From an uncultured Pseudomonadota bacterium (GTDB taxonomy: Bacteria > Pseudomonadota > Gammaproteobacteria > Comchoanobacterales > Comchoanobacteraceae): DNA of 64,000 bases. Position numbers and translations under genes: made by a program. Positions 50,827-60,780 of the stretch are shown here, piece after piece. The notes under the pieces are model-generated. The model searched no databases, was not told the DNA's origin, and was given only the letters and a program-made list of their open reading frames with translations. Numbering within the stretch: position 1 is the first letter of the stretch; each line of letters opens with the position of its first letter. The stretch covers positions 124,001 through 188,000 of the forward strand of contig CAJVZW010000001.1 in the NCBI GenBank assembly GCA_913020085.1, in the 5' to 3' direction.

Positions 50827-53053
50827 TGGGAGTCCTAATGCCGCTGGCTTCACAATCAGCGTGTTCAACTGAGCTATGAGGACCATCCTTTGTAAAAGTA
50901 ACCGTCTTGAGATTGTGCGGCGTGCTATAAATTGCTTTCTTAATTTCATCTTCAGTGGTCCCATGGTGAGATGTGATAAAGAACATAGTTTCCTCTAGGA
51001 AGGGGATCATTTTTTCCGCTAGTTTTTTATAAACAACTATTGTTTGAGGTTCAGTAGGTCGCGAGGGCTGTCCGTGCACTGACTTTATGGGAGAAAGTAT
51101 GGTTTTTTCCTGACCAAAGCCACGATCTATTTCATCAAGTATGACCATTTTGAATGGAAAGTCTTCGGGTTTATCTTTATATTCATCTAGAAGAATCATT
51201 AAGCGGATAAGGTTAACACTATCACCTTGACCACCTGAGAGGTTGTTTGGGTTTACGCCTATATCTTTGGGTGCGATTTTGTGAATACCGTCCTCATAAT
51301 ATTGGTTAAATCGGTTTTCTATAGTCTTATTGTCAATCCCTTTGAAATAACGATTTCCTGGATATCGCAAGCAGTCTATAATGGTATTTCCTGACTTTTT
51401 GCACTCACTGGCTTTTTGGCTGATATGGTAGATCTGACCATCCATATCGAAGCCATTATCAGAGACGCATGGGTGAGAGACCTTAGTACCTTCTTGTATC
51501 ATATCAACGTTATTGCCTTCGTAAGTTGTGAACGCTCCTGACAAAAATGAGAGCCACTGTGACTTGCCTGTTCCACTATCACCTTTGACAATGTGAACGC
51601 CCGGTTTGTAGACAAATTCCTTATCGAGCTTAATTATGAGCTGCTCCTCCTCCTTATGGGGGGCTTTATCTTCTTTGTCATCTTTATTATGGGGTCTCGC
51701 CGGTTTTATTGCGCATGCGGGTACGGCCAGTGCCAGTTCCTTACTTTTGTCTGATGGTTTAAAGTATTGTGATAAGCTCTCGCGTTCATAGCTTCTTTGT
51801 TTGTATATACTTTCCGAAGTTTCGTGCAGACGGTTAACACCGGTCCTGAATTTATTGAGCATTTTACGATTAGAAATCATGAGAGTGATAGATGATAAAA
51901 AGTCTTTAAAGATTCGCATACTTGACATAACAACCCCAAAAGTAATTGTTCCTGTGCTGTAAGAGGGGGCGATTAAGAAGAATGCAGCGGGTATTGAAAG
52001 GTATTTGATCATTCGAGTGATAAAAGAATATATCGATTCCCAGGTGATTTTCCTGAAATAGTTGGTTGATATAGTTTCAACTGTGTCATTAAGCTCTTGT
52101 TTCTCATAGTTGCTTGCGTTGACCCCTTTGATCATAGGGCTTCTATTCATATAGTCAGTTAATTGCTGCCTTGAATTAGTGCGAAGTTTTCGGTCTTTCG
52201 TTTGGAGGTCAAATTGCTTTGCACCAGGTAAGTAAGTCAGCGCCCATATTGTCGCGCATGAGCCGATAGCAAGAAACAATAACTGGGGTGATTGTTGATA
52301 CAGAAAGACGAAGAAAAAAAGTAGGTCACTGGACATGTAAAGCGCTTGTGTCAGTGTAATGATGGTGTACGAAACTGTTTCATCTACCTCTTCCTCTATG
52401 ATTTGAGGCATCTGCTGTTTATCCTGAGTTTTGATGGCGTCAAGATTCACAGAGGTGTACAACTGGAGCCATTGTTTGCGGATATTTAATGTGAGAAAGT
52501 TCTGGGTGGATTTACGCACGAACTTAGTGATTGCTCTTAAGGATACAAGGACAACAGTGAGGCCGACATAATGCATAAGTATCTGATTAAAGATCCCAGG
52601 GGACGAGGAGTTAAATGCATCTGTGAAATTTTTATACAGATATATATTCAGATACATGAGCACTGTAAATAATACACACGATGTTAAAACAATAAATAAT
52701 CTTAAATAGGTTTTTTGCCTATTTTCGGAACTAAACTCAAATATACTCGGATGGGTGTTTTTCTCGGTCCCGTTTAGTTTACCGCTAAGTATATACCACG
52801 CATCGTGTAAAAATGTTCGATCTAAGCTAGTGCTGTTTTTGTCTCCAGGAAAGATCTTACAACTGCAAAACCAACAGGCATATGCGATAGGATATAAGAT
52901 CATGTGGTAAAGGGCTCTGAAGGGGAGACATAACGTCCAAACTATAGATTGCAAAAACCATGAAAAGAATTGGCTAGTAAGGGAAAGGGTTAATTGGTGG
53001 TTGTTGGAAGCCTTATTAGGGCTTGTTGAGGAGATAGTAAATTGAGTCTTCAT
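50819..53053 (-). CDS. ABC transporter, membrane-ATPase fusion (SbmA/BacA or ABCD-like)
   Basis: Half-transporter of 744 residues. A long hydrophilic and hydrophobic N-terminal part with about six spans includes a TxNIRKQWLQLYTSVNLDAIK-type helix like that of the ABC_membrane_2 (SbmA/BacA/PMP70) domain. A charged Lys/Glu/His linker near residues 455-475 follows, then the ATPase domain: Walker A KGDSGTGKSQ near 487, signature LSGGQGDSVN near 602, Walker B MVILDEID near 634 and a His switch ITSHHG near 700. The Q-loop region is diverged and enlarged. GAGG lies 10 nt before the ATG chosen. Substrate unknown; relatives move peptides or acyl-CoA. Confidence 0.8.
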   Translation of the reverse strand: MKTQFTISSTSPNKASNNHQLTLSLTSQFFSWFLQSIVWTLCLPFRALYHMILYPIAYACWFCSCKIFPGDKNSTSLDRTFLHDAWYILSGKLNGTEKNTHPSIFEFSSENRQKTYLRLFIVLTSCVLFTVLMYLNIYLYKNFTDAFNSSSPGIFNQILMHYVGLTVVLVSLRAITKFVRKSTQNFLTLNIRKQWLQLYTSVNLDAIKTQDKQQMPQIIEEEVDETVSYTIITLTQALYMSSDLLFFFVFLYQQSPQLLFLAIGSCATIWALTYLPGAKQFDLQTKDRKLRTNSRQQLTDYMNRSPMIKGVNASNYEKQELNDTVETISTNYFRKITWESIYSFITRMIKYLSIPAAFFLIAPSYSTGTITFGVVMSSMRIFKDFLSSITLMISNRKMLNKFRTGVNRLHETSESIYKQRSYERESLSQYFKPSDKSKELALAVPACAIKPARPHNKDDKEDKAPHKEEEQLIIKLDKEFVYKPGVHIVKGDSGTGKSQWLSFLSGAFTTYEGNNVDMIQEGTKVSHPCVSDNGFDMDGQIYHISQKASECKKSGNTIIDCLRYPGNRYFKGIDNKTIENRFNQYYEDGIHKIAPKDIGVNPNNLSGGQGDSVNLIRLMILLDEYKDKPEDFPFKMVILDEIDRGFGQEKTILSPIKSVHGQPSRPTEPQTIVVYKKLAEKMIPFLEETMFFITSHHGTTEDEIKKAIYSTPHNLKTVTFTKDGPHSSVEHADCEASGIRTPIR

Positions 53054-53184
53054 TGCTGTAGTCCTCGTGATTTTGAATATAATATATTGGCGGTAAGAAT
53101 TATGCAAGACAGCATTATAGATAAAGATTTTTTTATATTTAAATCAACTGTTTTACCGTTATCGTTTGTGATAATATACAACTT

Positions 53185-54591
53185 ATGAATAAACTAAGCC
53201 CCAAAAAACAAGGACTACAGTCAGATTTGCTGGATCTTTCATTGCAATCAAGTAAGGCAGCACATCTTTTGAACTTGTTGATTGATCCAGGCAGTGTATT
53301 TCTTCCAATCGCAATGAATCAAACGCGCGAGGCAGATGATTATCGTTTATATAGCGGAATGGTCAGCATTATGCGCAGAAATATAATGATTTTAATGATC
53401 AATACAGAGATCCAGGGAGGGGTTTTTACTCCAAGTATGGTGAGTCAAATTAACCGCGTATTGGATATTTGTATTAGACAAAATTTGCCAGCCATTTTTT
53501 GGGGTGCAAGCGGCGGAGCAAACTTACTAAAACAAGATGAGCTTTTTGTAGAAACTGGCGGTATCTATTACCGTTTAGGCAAAATGAAGTCTTTAGGGTT
53601 ATTTACTTGCTCGGTCATTACCGGGATTGCAACTGCTGGAGGCGCCTACATACCTGGAATGTGTCAGTTCACAATTGCAACGAAAAATGCAGAGATCTAT
53701 CTTGCAGGGCCCCCACTTGTGAAGGCGGCAATTGGCCAATCAGTCAGTGGACAAGCATTAGGTTCGGCAAAAATGCATGCGCAGAAAACAGGATTGGTTG
53801 ATCTGTTAGTGGATAATCATTTCGAAGCGGCGCATCAACTTAGACAAGTAATTTCTAACAATATAAAAATAGGAGCTATGTCAACTGCCAGCTTCACACA
53901 GCGATATGATAAAGCTGAATGGTGGGTTGACCAGCAATTTCAAACGCTCGATTTTTTGCAGAGTATTTCAAAGGTGGAGTATTATCAGCCTGATTTTGAG
54001 CAGAGTATGATTTGTGCCTATATACAGATCGGCGAAAGATGCTGGGGAGTCATTTCGACTCAGGGACCAATTCATGCTGCAGGGGCAAAAAAAGCGGCAA
54101 ATTTTTTAAATCTTCTCAATCGTGCTAAAACGCCGGTATTATTTATTCAGAATACAGTGGGTTTTATGGTTGGGGTGCAGGAGGAGCAGCGTGGGGTAAT
54201 TGTCAATGGCGCAGAGCTGCTTCATGCCATAGCATCTTTCAAAGGTGTAAAAGTCTCGCTTCACGTGGGTCCAAGCTACGGAGCGGGGTATTATGCCCTG
54301 TGTGCTCGATCGTTTGATCCTGACTTTATTGTTTCTTGGCCATGCTACCACTTGGCAGTAATGGGCGGCAAAAATGCTGCGAAGGTAATGCGGGAGATCA
54401 AAAGTAAGAAGCCTTCACTATCTACCGACAAGCTCGATGAAATTTACCAAGCGGTGATTGAGCAGTATGATAGGGAGTCATCTGCATTTCATAATAGTGC
54501 AAAGGGTCGGGATGACTGTATGATTGATCCAAGGGATACTCTAGTTGTGTTGAATCGAATATCAGATATGTGTTGGAATAATGGTCATTAG
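53185..54591 (+). CDS. Acyl-CoA carboxylase carboxyltransferase (beta) subunit-like
   Basis: Carboxyltransferase of the propionyl/methylcrotonyl/geranyl-CoA carboxylase type, 468 aa, shorter than the usual 510-540. Family features: FWGASGGANLLKQDELF, GIATAGGAYIPGMCQF, LAGPPLVKAAIGQ, LFIQNTVGFMVG, HVGPSYGAGYYALCARSFDPDFI and AVMGGKNAAKVM. The order and the MVG/GAGxYA blocks are nearest to methylcrotonyl-CoA carboxylase beta (LiuB/MccB). No biotin carboxylase or biotin-carrier gene is near, so the partner must be elsewhere or the role has changed. It overlaps the crotonase gene by 11 bp. Confidence 0.85.
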   Translation: MNKLSPKKQGLQSDLLDLSLQSSKAAHLLNLLIDPGSVFLPIAMNQTREADDYRLYSGMVSIMRRNIMILMINTEIQGGVFTPSMVSQINRVLDICIRQNLPAIFWGASGGANLLKQDELFVETGGIYYRLGKMKSLGLFTCSVITGIATAGGAYIPGMCQFTIATKNAEIYLAGPPLVKAAIGQSVSGQALGSAKMHAQKTGLVDLLVDNHFEAAHQLRQVISNNIKIGAMSTASFTQRYDKAEWWVDQQFQTLDFLQSISKVEYYQPDFEQSMICAYIQIGERCWGVISTQGPIHAAGAKKAANFLNLLNRAKTPVLFIQNTVGFMVGVQEEQRGVIVNGAELLHAIASFKGVKVSLHVGPSYGAGYYALCARSFDPDFIVSWPCYHLAVMGGKNAAKVMREIKSKKPSLSTDKLDEIYQAVIEQYDRESSAFHNSAKGRDDCMIDPRDTLVVLNRISDMCWNNGH

Positions 54592-55240
54592 ATATAGCTC
54601 AAACGATAGATATGAATTGGTTGAAATTGACCGTCCTGAGTCAAGAGGAGCGCTCGACAAGGAGCATTTGCTCCTGCTTAAAAGATGCTTAGATCAGATT
54701 CACTTAGATCGTCCGCTCATCCTTACTGGGTGTGGGGATTCATTTTGCTCAGGACTTGATCTGAAAGAGGTGGCAAAAATGTCCAATGAGGAAAAAAAGG
54801 AGATTAATATCTCTTTCGCCTCTTTACTGACTCAAATAAGTCAACTTAGAAATTTGTCGATTGTATTTGTGAACGGACCATGTGTAGGCGGTGGATGCGG
54901 GATTGCAGCTGCAGCAAATTATACAGTTGTTAGCTCAAGTGCTCGCTTTAAGTGTCCAGAGCTGTCCATTGGTCTTGCGCCTGCGCAGATTTATCCCTAC
55001 CTAAAGCGCCGAATAACTAATGAGGCGAATCTACTGAGGTTTCTCTCAGGGCAGTGGATATCTGCTAACGAGGCCATTTCAAGCGGCATTGCTCATGAAT
55101 GTGATACAAAAAACATGTCGTTATGGGCGTCTGAAAGACTAAGTGTAATTGAGGATTTGTTTGCATTTTCTCATAATATATCAAATTATGACCCTCAAGA
55201 TCATGTTAAATTATCAGAAATTTTTATTAATAATGAATAG
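54581..55240 (+). CDS. Enoyl-CoA hydratase/isomerase (crotonase) family protein
   Basis: 219-residue crotonase, short for the family (about 260). The oxyanion-hole motifs DSFCSGLDLKEV and GPCVGGGCGIAAAANY are present, then CPELSIGLAPAQIYPYL, whose pattern (PEhxxGLhPAxIxPYh) is like methylglutaconyl-CoA hydratase LiuC. Paired by overlap with a LiuB-like carboxyltransferase, it looks like a remnant of the leucine-degradation route, but isovaleryl-CoA dehydrogenase, the biotin subunit and the lyase are absent here. Function therefore uncertain. Confidence 0.82.
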   Translation: MVIRYSSNDRYELVEIDRPESRGALDKEHLLLLKRCLDQIHLDRPLILTGCGDSFCSGLDLKEVAKMSNEEKKEINISFASLLTQISQLRNLSIVFVNGPCVGGGCGIAAAANYTVVSSSARFKCPELSIGLAPAQIYPYLKRRITNEANLLRFLSGQWISANEAISSGIAHECDTKNMSLWASERLSVIEDLFAFSHNISNYDPQDHVKLSEIFINNE

Positions 55241-55251
55241 GCTATATATGC

Positions 55252-55280
55252 TTGATACCGTAATATAGGGGTGCTACTAT
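55252..55280 (+). promoter_or_regulatory. Promoter of the histidine kinase gene
   Basis: TTGATA (55252-55257), 17-bp spacer, TACTAT (55275-55280), 27 bp before the ATG at 55308. No good Shine-Dalgarno lies between. Confidence 0.5.
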
Positions 55281-55307
55281 GTATGAGGTAATTTTTGCTT
55301 TCATCCC

Positions 55308-56555
55308 ATGAGTAACACAGTTGAATTGCTAGAGAAGATTAGTCAGCAGCAGCAGATTATTAATCGACTAGAGGAACAATTAGAGGAAAATACAAGGACC
55401 GGTGCTAGCTCTTTTCAGAGACTGCAGGTGTTTGAATCTGCTGTAAAGATGATGCCGCAAGCGTTCTACTGGATCAGCACCCTGGGTATAATAAAAGCCT
55501 ATAGTACTTCTTTTTTTGATTGGTTGGGCTTAGACAATTCGCGTGAGCTTGAGGGCTTCAATTTATATGATATTTTAAATCAGCAAAAAATTCCTGACCA
55601 AATAATACAGTCCATTGAGAAAAATAACGCATGGGTCGTCAACCAAAATAAGCAAAGCATCGTGGAAGAGCAGATGCAAGTAGGTGGTCATAAAAGCACA
55701 TTTTTGTGTTACAGGACTCCCGTCACCTCCACAAGTGGCCAAGTTCTAGGAGTGGCATGCGTCGCTTGTGATATCACACAAAGAAAGAAAATTGATGAGC
55801 AGAATCATGAGAAATCACACCAAGCTGCATTTGAGCATGTGGGAAGCGTCGATTTTTTATCAAAATCACGACATGATATTAAAACGCCATTGGCTAACTT
55901 AGTTGGCTTAACGAAACTGTTAAATGATTATGGCGATCAAGAGGATGTGATTAAAGATATCCACTATAGTGCCAAGCAGCTTGAGCGCATGATTGAAGAG
56001 ATCCTTGACTTTACGACCAAGCAATGTCTTGCAGAGCCTAATGAGAAAGACGAATTCTCAATTAACCAATTAGTTACTGAGGCCAAGGGCACCATTCGTA
56101 TGATGCTTAAAGAGCAGCAAATAGAATTTAAAGAATATATCTCTCAACAGCTGTGTCAGTATGTTAAAGTCAACAGAGTCAGGCTGCAGAGAATTATCAC
56201 TAACTTGCTGGTTAATGCAGTAAAGCACTCTAGAACTGATGTTATAGAGCTAAGCATTACTCCTTCCAGTCAATTTGATGGCAAAGGCATGCTTTTGATT
56301 ATTAAAGATCATGGAGTGGGTATCCCTGAGCGATATATCAATATGGTAATGAAGGGCGCCCGCCTTGTCGCCGGGCAGCTTACAAATGACGAGTCTGAAG
56401 GACTTGGATTAAATATTATTCAAGAATATGTGGATGATTTAGGTGGGGTAATGGTAATTAGTAGCCAGGTAGGTGTGGGAACAGAATTTAAGATCCACAT
56501 TCCTTACGAATCAGTGTCCCACTCAGTGGATTCAAAATCAGATCACCTGGTTTGA
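55308..56555 (+). CDS. Soluble PAS-domain sensor histidine kinase
   Basis: 415 residues without a membrane span. A coiled-coil N-terminus (residues 5-35, ISQQQQIINRLEEQLEE) leads to a PAS domain (about 45-160, with PQAFYWISTLGIIKAY and VACVACDITQRKK). The HisKA box SRHDIKTPLANLVG follows with His189, then the ATPase domain with RLQRIITNLLVNAVKHS (N box), DHGVGIP (G1) and EGLGLNI (G2). All kinase motifs are intact. No response regulator lies nearby, so it is an orphan and must sense a cytosolic signal. It overlaps the convergent dnaJ by 13 bp. Confidence 0.92.
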   Translation: MSNTVELLEKISQQQQIINRLEEQLEENTRTGASSFQRLQVFESAVKMMPQAFYWISTLGIIKAYSTSFFDWLGLDNSRELEGFNLYDILNQQKIPDQIIQSIEKNNAWVVNQNKQSIVEEQMQVGGHKSTFLCYRTPVTSTSGQVLGVACVACDITQRKKIDEQNHEKSHQAAFEHVGSVDFLSKSRHDIKTPLANLVGLTKLLNDYGDQEDVIKDIHYSAKQLERMIEEILDFTTKQCLAEPNEKDEFSINQLVTEAKGTIRMMLKEQQIEFKEYISQQLCQYVKVNRVRLQRIITNLLVNAVKHSRTDVIELSITPSSQFDGKGMLLIIKDHGVGIPERYINMVMKGARLVAGQLTNDESEGLGLNIIQEYVDDLGGVMVISSQVGVGTEFKIHIPYESVSHSVDSKSDHLV

Positions 56556-57667
56556 AATATCTTTCGTAATCGATTCATCCATGTGTCACACTTTGGTGAA
56601 TGCTTTGCTTGATCTTCGCTTAACGAATTAGCAAATGTTGTTAGCATTTCTTTTTGCTGGCTGTTTAGATTAACGGGGGTCTCAACAATAATTCGGCAAA
56701 TAAGGTCACCTCTATTGTCACTGCGAAGAATCGGCATTCCCTGCTTTCTTAGGCGAAAATGGCTAAGAGATTGGGTCTCTGGCGGGATCTTTAAAGTCAG
56801 TTTTTTATCCAGGCTCAGTACTTCTACTTCTCCGCCAAGTGATGCAGTTGCAAAGCTGATGGGCACATCGCAGGTCAGGTTATTACCTTCTCTTTCAAAA
56901 ATTGTGTGATCATCAACGTGAATATCCAAGTATAAATCACCAGGGGGGCCACCACGTTGACCAGGTTCTCCTTTCCCGCTGATACGCATTCTTGTAGCAC
57001 TTTCAATACCTCTAGGTATTTGCACGTTTATTGATTTGTTCTTTTGAATTTGCCCTTGGCCTCGACAGGTGGGGCAACGGTCTTTAATGATTTTTCCCTC
57101 TCCATGACAAACTGGGCAGGGTTGCTCAATGGCTAGAAAGCCTTGCTGCATTCTGATGGTTCCACTACCATTGCAATGTGAGCATGTCATTGGGGTAGAG
57201 CCTTTTCTCGCACCTGATCCACCACAGTCCCCGCAAGTTTCCATAGCCATTACTTTGATGGTCTTCTCGCAACCACTAAAGCTCTCTTCCAGCGAAATAT
57301 TTATCTCGTGAATTAGGTCTGCACCTCTGGCTGCACGAGAGCGAGATCCGCCTGCGCCACCAAATCCACCGCCAAAGAAGCTTTCAAATACAGATTCAAA
57401 TCCATCGAATGGGTTGCCTTGCTGACCTCCTCCCATTGATTGATTAACGCCAGCGTGTCCAAACTGGTCATACATCTGGCGCTTTTGAGGGTCAGAGAGC
57501 ACTTCATAGGCTTCTTTGATTTCCTTGAATTTGCTCTCAGCATCAGGACTACTATTTCGATCAGGATGATATTTTCCTGCCATCTTTTTGTAGGCATTTT
57601 TTATCACCTTGGGCTCGGCATTACGGTCAATGCCAAGTAATTCATAGTAGTCGCGTTCAGCTGCCAT
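56543..57667 (-). CDS. dnaJ: Chaperone protein DnaJ
   Basis: Hsp40 co-chaperone of DnaK, 374 aa. J domain with YHPDRNSSPDAE (HPD), a Gly/Phe-rich linker, four CxxCxGxG zinc repeats (CGDCGGSG, CSHCNGSG, CPVCHGEG, CPTCRGQG), and the C-terminal peptide-binding domains. It lies 13 bp after dnaK on the same strand, so grpE-dnaK-dnaJ form one unit. Confidence 0.97.
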   Translation of the reverse strand: MAAERDYYELLGIDRNAEPKVIKNAYKKMAGKYHPDRNSSPDAESKFKEIKEAYEVLSDPQKRQMYDQFGHAGVNQSMGGGQQGNPFDGFESVFESFFGGGFGGAGGSRSRAARGADLIHEINISLEESFSGCEKTIKVMAMETCGDCGGSGARKGSTPMTCSHCNGSGTIRMQQGFLAIEQPCPVCHGEGKIIKDRCPTCRGQGQIQKNKSINVQIPRGIESATRMRISGKGEPGQRGGPPGDLYLDIHVDDHTIFEREGNNLTCDVPISFATASLGGEVEVLSLDKKLTLKIPPETQSLSHFRLRKQGMPILRSDNRGDLICRIIVETPVNLNSQQKEMLTTFANSLSEDQAKHSPKCDTWMNRLRKIFQTR

Positions 57668-57680
57668 AGACGGTTAATCC

Positions 57681-59609
57681 TTATTTTTTGTCAGAGTCGT
57701 CTTTTTCGTCAAACTCAGCGTCAATGGTGTCTGATGATTGGTTGGTCCCACTCTCAGCAGAAGGTTCACCACTTGCCTCACCAGGATTTTGCTGATAGAC
57801 CTTTTGCATAAATGTACTGGAGGCTGCCTGTAAGGCTTGCAAGGACGATTCAATCTCGTCTTTTTCTTTCTTACTGATTGCTTCCTCAACTGCTTTCATA
57901 CTCGATTCAATGGATGCTTTTTCTTCATCACTGACTTTATCTGCATGCTCTGAGAGGGATTTTTTCAAACTGTACACAGTGCTCTCTGCCTGGTTAGTTA
58001 GCGTGACAAGCTCTTGGAAAGCTTTATCAGCCTCAGCGTGTTTCTCCGCATCTTGCACCATGTTCTCAATTTCTTCTTCAGATAAACCACCTGCAGCTTT
58101 GATCGTAATTGACTGCTCTTTATTTGTGGCTTTATCTTTCGCGCTTACTTTGAGGATACCATTACTATCGATATTGAAAGAAACTTCAATTTGAGGAAGC
58201 CCTCTTGGTGCGGCAGAAATATCGCCCAGAGTAAATTCGCCAAGTGATTTGTTGGATCCGGCCATTTCACGCTCACCTTGAAGAACATGAATAGTTACAG
58301 CAGTTTGGTTATCTGCAGCGGTAGAGAATACCTGAGATGCCTTTGTTGGGATCGTAGTATTCTTTTTGATGAGTTTAGTCATCACGCCACCGAGTGTCTC
58401 AAGTCCAAGGGATAGCGGAGTTACATCAAGTAGCAAAATATCTTTAACATCACCAGAGAGAACAGCGCCTTGAATTGCTGCGCCCACTGCGACTGCCTCA
58501 TCAGGGTTTACATCTCTTCGAGGTTTTTTACCAAAGAATGCTTCTACTTCTTCTTGTACCTTCGGCATACGTGTTTGTCCACCTACAAGAATAATTTCAT
58601 CAACTTCTGATACACTAACGCCTGAATCTGATAGCGCCACTTCACATGGCTTAATGGTTCGATTTACTAATTGCTCTGTGAGTTCCTCAAACTTTGAACG
58701 GGTTAGGTCTCTTGTTAAATGAAGAGGGCCTTCCTTATTTGCTGTAATAAACGGAAGATTAATTTCTGTTTTCTGGGCGGATGAGAGCTCAATCTTTGCT
58801 TTCTCAGCAGACTCTTTCAGCCGCTGGAGAGCAAGTTTGTCATTGCGAAGATCGATGCTGTTTTCTTTCTTAAATTCATCCGCAAGAAAGTCAATGATTT
58901 TCTCATCAAAATCCTCACCTCCTAAGAAAGTGTCACCGTTGGTTGCGAGCACTTCAAATTGATGGTCACCATCAATATCAGTAATTTCAATAATTGAAAT
59001 ATCAAATGTACCCCCACCAAGGTCATATACTGCGATCTTTCTATCGCCACGTTTTTTGTCAAGCCCATATGCTAGCGCGGCAGCAGTTGGTTCGTTGATA
59101 ATACGCTTTACTTCAAGGCCAGCAATTCTGCCAGCATCTTTAGTTGCTTGTCGCTGTGCATCATTAAAATAGGCCGGGACAGTTACAACCGCATTTTTAA
59201 CTTCATGGCCTAAATAGCTCTCAGCAGTTTCTTTCATTTTTAAAAGGATGTGCGAGCTGAGCTGCTCAGGTGACCAAAGTTCTTCTTTATCATTGATGGT
59301 AACCCCAATTCTGGCATCGCCGTTTTTGGCTGCTTTTAAGTTGTAAGATACTTTTACATCTTGGATGACAGAGTCTTTTAATTTGTGCCCCATAAGGCGT
59401 TTAAATCCGTAAAAGGTACTTCCTGCATTGTTTACAGCGCCACGTTTTGCTGGCTCACCTTTTGTAATTTCATTGTCACGAACAGCGACGTAGGAAGGGG
59501 TAGTGTTCTTACCCTCGTTATTTTCGATCACTTTTGGGGAGCCTCCCTCAACGATAGCAACGCAAGAGTTGGTTGTCCCAAGGTCGATACCAATTATTAC
59601 TTCACTCAT
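57681..59609 (-). CDS. dnaK: Chaperone protein DnaK (Hsp70)
   Basis: ATP-dependent chaperone, about 642 aa. [74 protein letters not shown] and [13 protein letters not shown] make the Hsp70 ATPase; the substrate domain and lid follow, ending in a Glu/Asp-rich tail [16 protein letters not shown] chose the third in-frame codon (MSEVIIGI) because GGAG is then 10 nt away. Confidence 0.98.
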   Translation of the reverse strand: MSEVIIGIDLGTTNSCVAIVEGGSPKVIENNEGKNTTPSYVAVRDNEITKGEPAKRGAVNNAGSTFYGFKRLMGHKLKDSVIQDVKVSYNLKAAKNGDARIGVTINDKEELWSPEQLSSHILLKMKETAESYLGHEVKNAVVTVPAYFNDAQRQATKDAGRIAGLEVKRIINEPTAAALAYGLDKKRGDRKIAVYDLGGGTFDISIIEITDIDGDHQFEVLATNGDTFLGGEDFDEKIIDFLADEFKKENSIDLRNDKLALQRLKESAEKAKIELSSAQKTEINLPFITANKEGPLHLTRDLTRSKFEELTEQLVNRTIKPCEVALSDSGVSVSEVDEIILVGGQTRMPKVQEEVEAFFGKKPRRDVNPDEAVAVGAAIQGAVLSGDVKDILLLDVTPLSLGLETLGGVMTKLIKKNTTIPTKASQVFSTAADNQTAVTIHVLQGEREMAGSNKSLGEFTLGDISAAPRGLPQIEVSFNIDSNGILKVSAKDKATNKEQSITIKAAGGLSEEEIENMVQDAEKHAEADKAFQELVTLTNQAESTVYSLKKSLSEHADKVSDEEKASIESSMKAVEEAISKKEKDEIESSLQALQAASSTFMQKVYQQNPGEASGEPSAESGTNQSSDTIDAEFDEKDDSDKK

Positions 59610-59680
59610 TTTCATTATCTCCAGTAGATTCTCATGTTCAGATGGTATGTATGATTGATTATGATTTTTTCAAGAGCTGA

Positions 59681-60235
59681 TCAAGATTTTTTTTCAGCAC
59701 AGACGATTACTTTGGCAGCTCTGATAAGTAGATCGCCAAGTTTGTAGCCAGTTTGAACCACTTGCACAATTGTATTGGGTTCTTGATCTGCCTCGATTGT
59801 TGCCAATGCCTCATGTAGGTCAGGATTAAACACTTCTTTAAAGGGCCGGATAATCTCAACTTTATGCTGCGTTAATGTTTTTTCGATCGCTGATTGGGTC
59901 ATCTCGATTCCGCTGATAATATGCTCAACTGATGCATCCTCTTTTTTTGATGCTTCAATCGCCTTTTCAAGACCATCAAGAGAGGGCAGTAGGTCGGTAA
60001 TAAAATATCTTGCCGCACGTTCAGTGTCCAAAGCTGCTTTTCTATCAAGGCGAGTTTTTTGATTGCGCATTTCAGCAATTAATCGCAGTTGCTCGCTTTT
60101 CTCATGCTGTAGCTTATCGTTAAGGTCAGCAATCTCAGTATCTTTTTTCTCAATTTCTAGTTTAAGACTCTCAGATTCCTCATCCTGTGTTACTTGGTTG
60201 ATGGCACTGGCTTTGATTGGATCGGTATCACTCAT
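59681..60235 (-). CDS. grpE: Nucleotide exchange factor GrpE
   Basis: Exchange factor for DnaK, 184 aa. A long N-terminal coiled coil (about residues 25-80, charged) leads into a conserved ITDLLPSLDGLEKAI helix bundle and the C-terminal beta domain (FNPDLHEALATIEADQEPNTIVQVVQTGYKLGDLLIRAAKVIV, seen in parts). The start at 60235 (MSDTDPIKAS) is preferred over a longer frame. Located upstream of dnaK on the same strand. Confidence 0.95.
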   Translation of the reverse strand: MSDTDPIKASAINQVTQDEESESLKLEIEKKDTEIADLNDKLQHEKSEQLRLIAEMRNQKTRLDRKAALDTERAARYFITDLLPSLDGLEKAIEASKKEDASVEHIISGIEMTQSAIEKTLTQHKVEIIRPFKEVFNPDLHEALATIEADQEPNTIVQVVQTGYKLGDLLIRAAKVIVCAEKKS

Positions 60236-60263
60236 TTCGCGTCTCTGTGTTTTTCTAATATAT

Positions 60264-60291
60264 ATATGCATCCGTGTGGGAACTTTTCAAG
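60264..60291 (-). promoter_or_regulatory. Possible heat-shock (sigma-32) promoter of grpE-dnaK-dnaJ
   Basis: On the minus strand CTTGAA (60286-60291) lies about 51 bp before the grpE ATG and is a perfect match to the sigma-32 -35 box. The -10 part (around cggatgcatat) is only a fair match to CCCCATnT. Confidence 0.45.
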
Positions 60292-60333
60292 AGGTGACTG
60301 TTAATTTTAATAAAATTATGCTTTTATAGCTTA

Positions 60334-60780
60334 ATGAAGATTGAAAATGTTAAATATTTCGACCGATTGTATTTGAGTCTGTCTGCGCTTGGCTTATTAA
60401 CGCTGGCGCTTGGGTTTGAGTATATTGGGGGGTACAAAGGTTGCTTTCTATGCTGGGCACAGCGGTTCATCCTATTAATGCTCGCTGTTTCATTTTTACT
60501 TCCAGGTTTTGGTGCTAATTGGTTTAGTCGGGCACTTATTGGTCTGGGGTTATCATTGGCAACTTTTCAAACCTATCTTATCCTGAAGGGGTACCTTGCT
60601 GATTCGTGCGTCGCTTGGGGGCACTCTTTGCCATTGACAATTTTCACTTGGATGCAGTCTTTTCCAGCGTGCGATGCCTCATCATTATTTGGTTTACCAT
60701 GGGTGGTTTGGCTTCTTGGTTACTATTTTTTTATAACAGGTGTTTTAATGTGGGAGCATATTAATGAGAGAAAACTTTGA
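60334..60780 (+). CDS. dsbB: Disulfide bond formation protein DsbB
   Basis: Inner-membrane quinone reductase that re-oxidises DsbA, 148 aa with four spans. The first Cys pair is GCFLCWAQR (Cys37 and Cys40), and the second pair lies in the periplasmic loop (DSCVAWG and PACDASSLFGLPW). Needed here for LptD among others; dsbA is not in the window. Its 3' end overlaps the M16 peptidase gene by 17 bp. Confidence 0.92.
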   Translation: MKIENVKYFDRLYLSLSALGLLTLALGFEYIGGYKGCFLCWAQRFILLMLAVSFLLPGFGANWFSRALIGLGLSLATFQTYLILKGYLADSCVAWGHSLPLTIFTWMQSFPACDASSLFGLPWVVWLLGYYFFITGVLMWEHINERKL

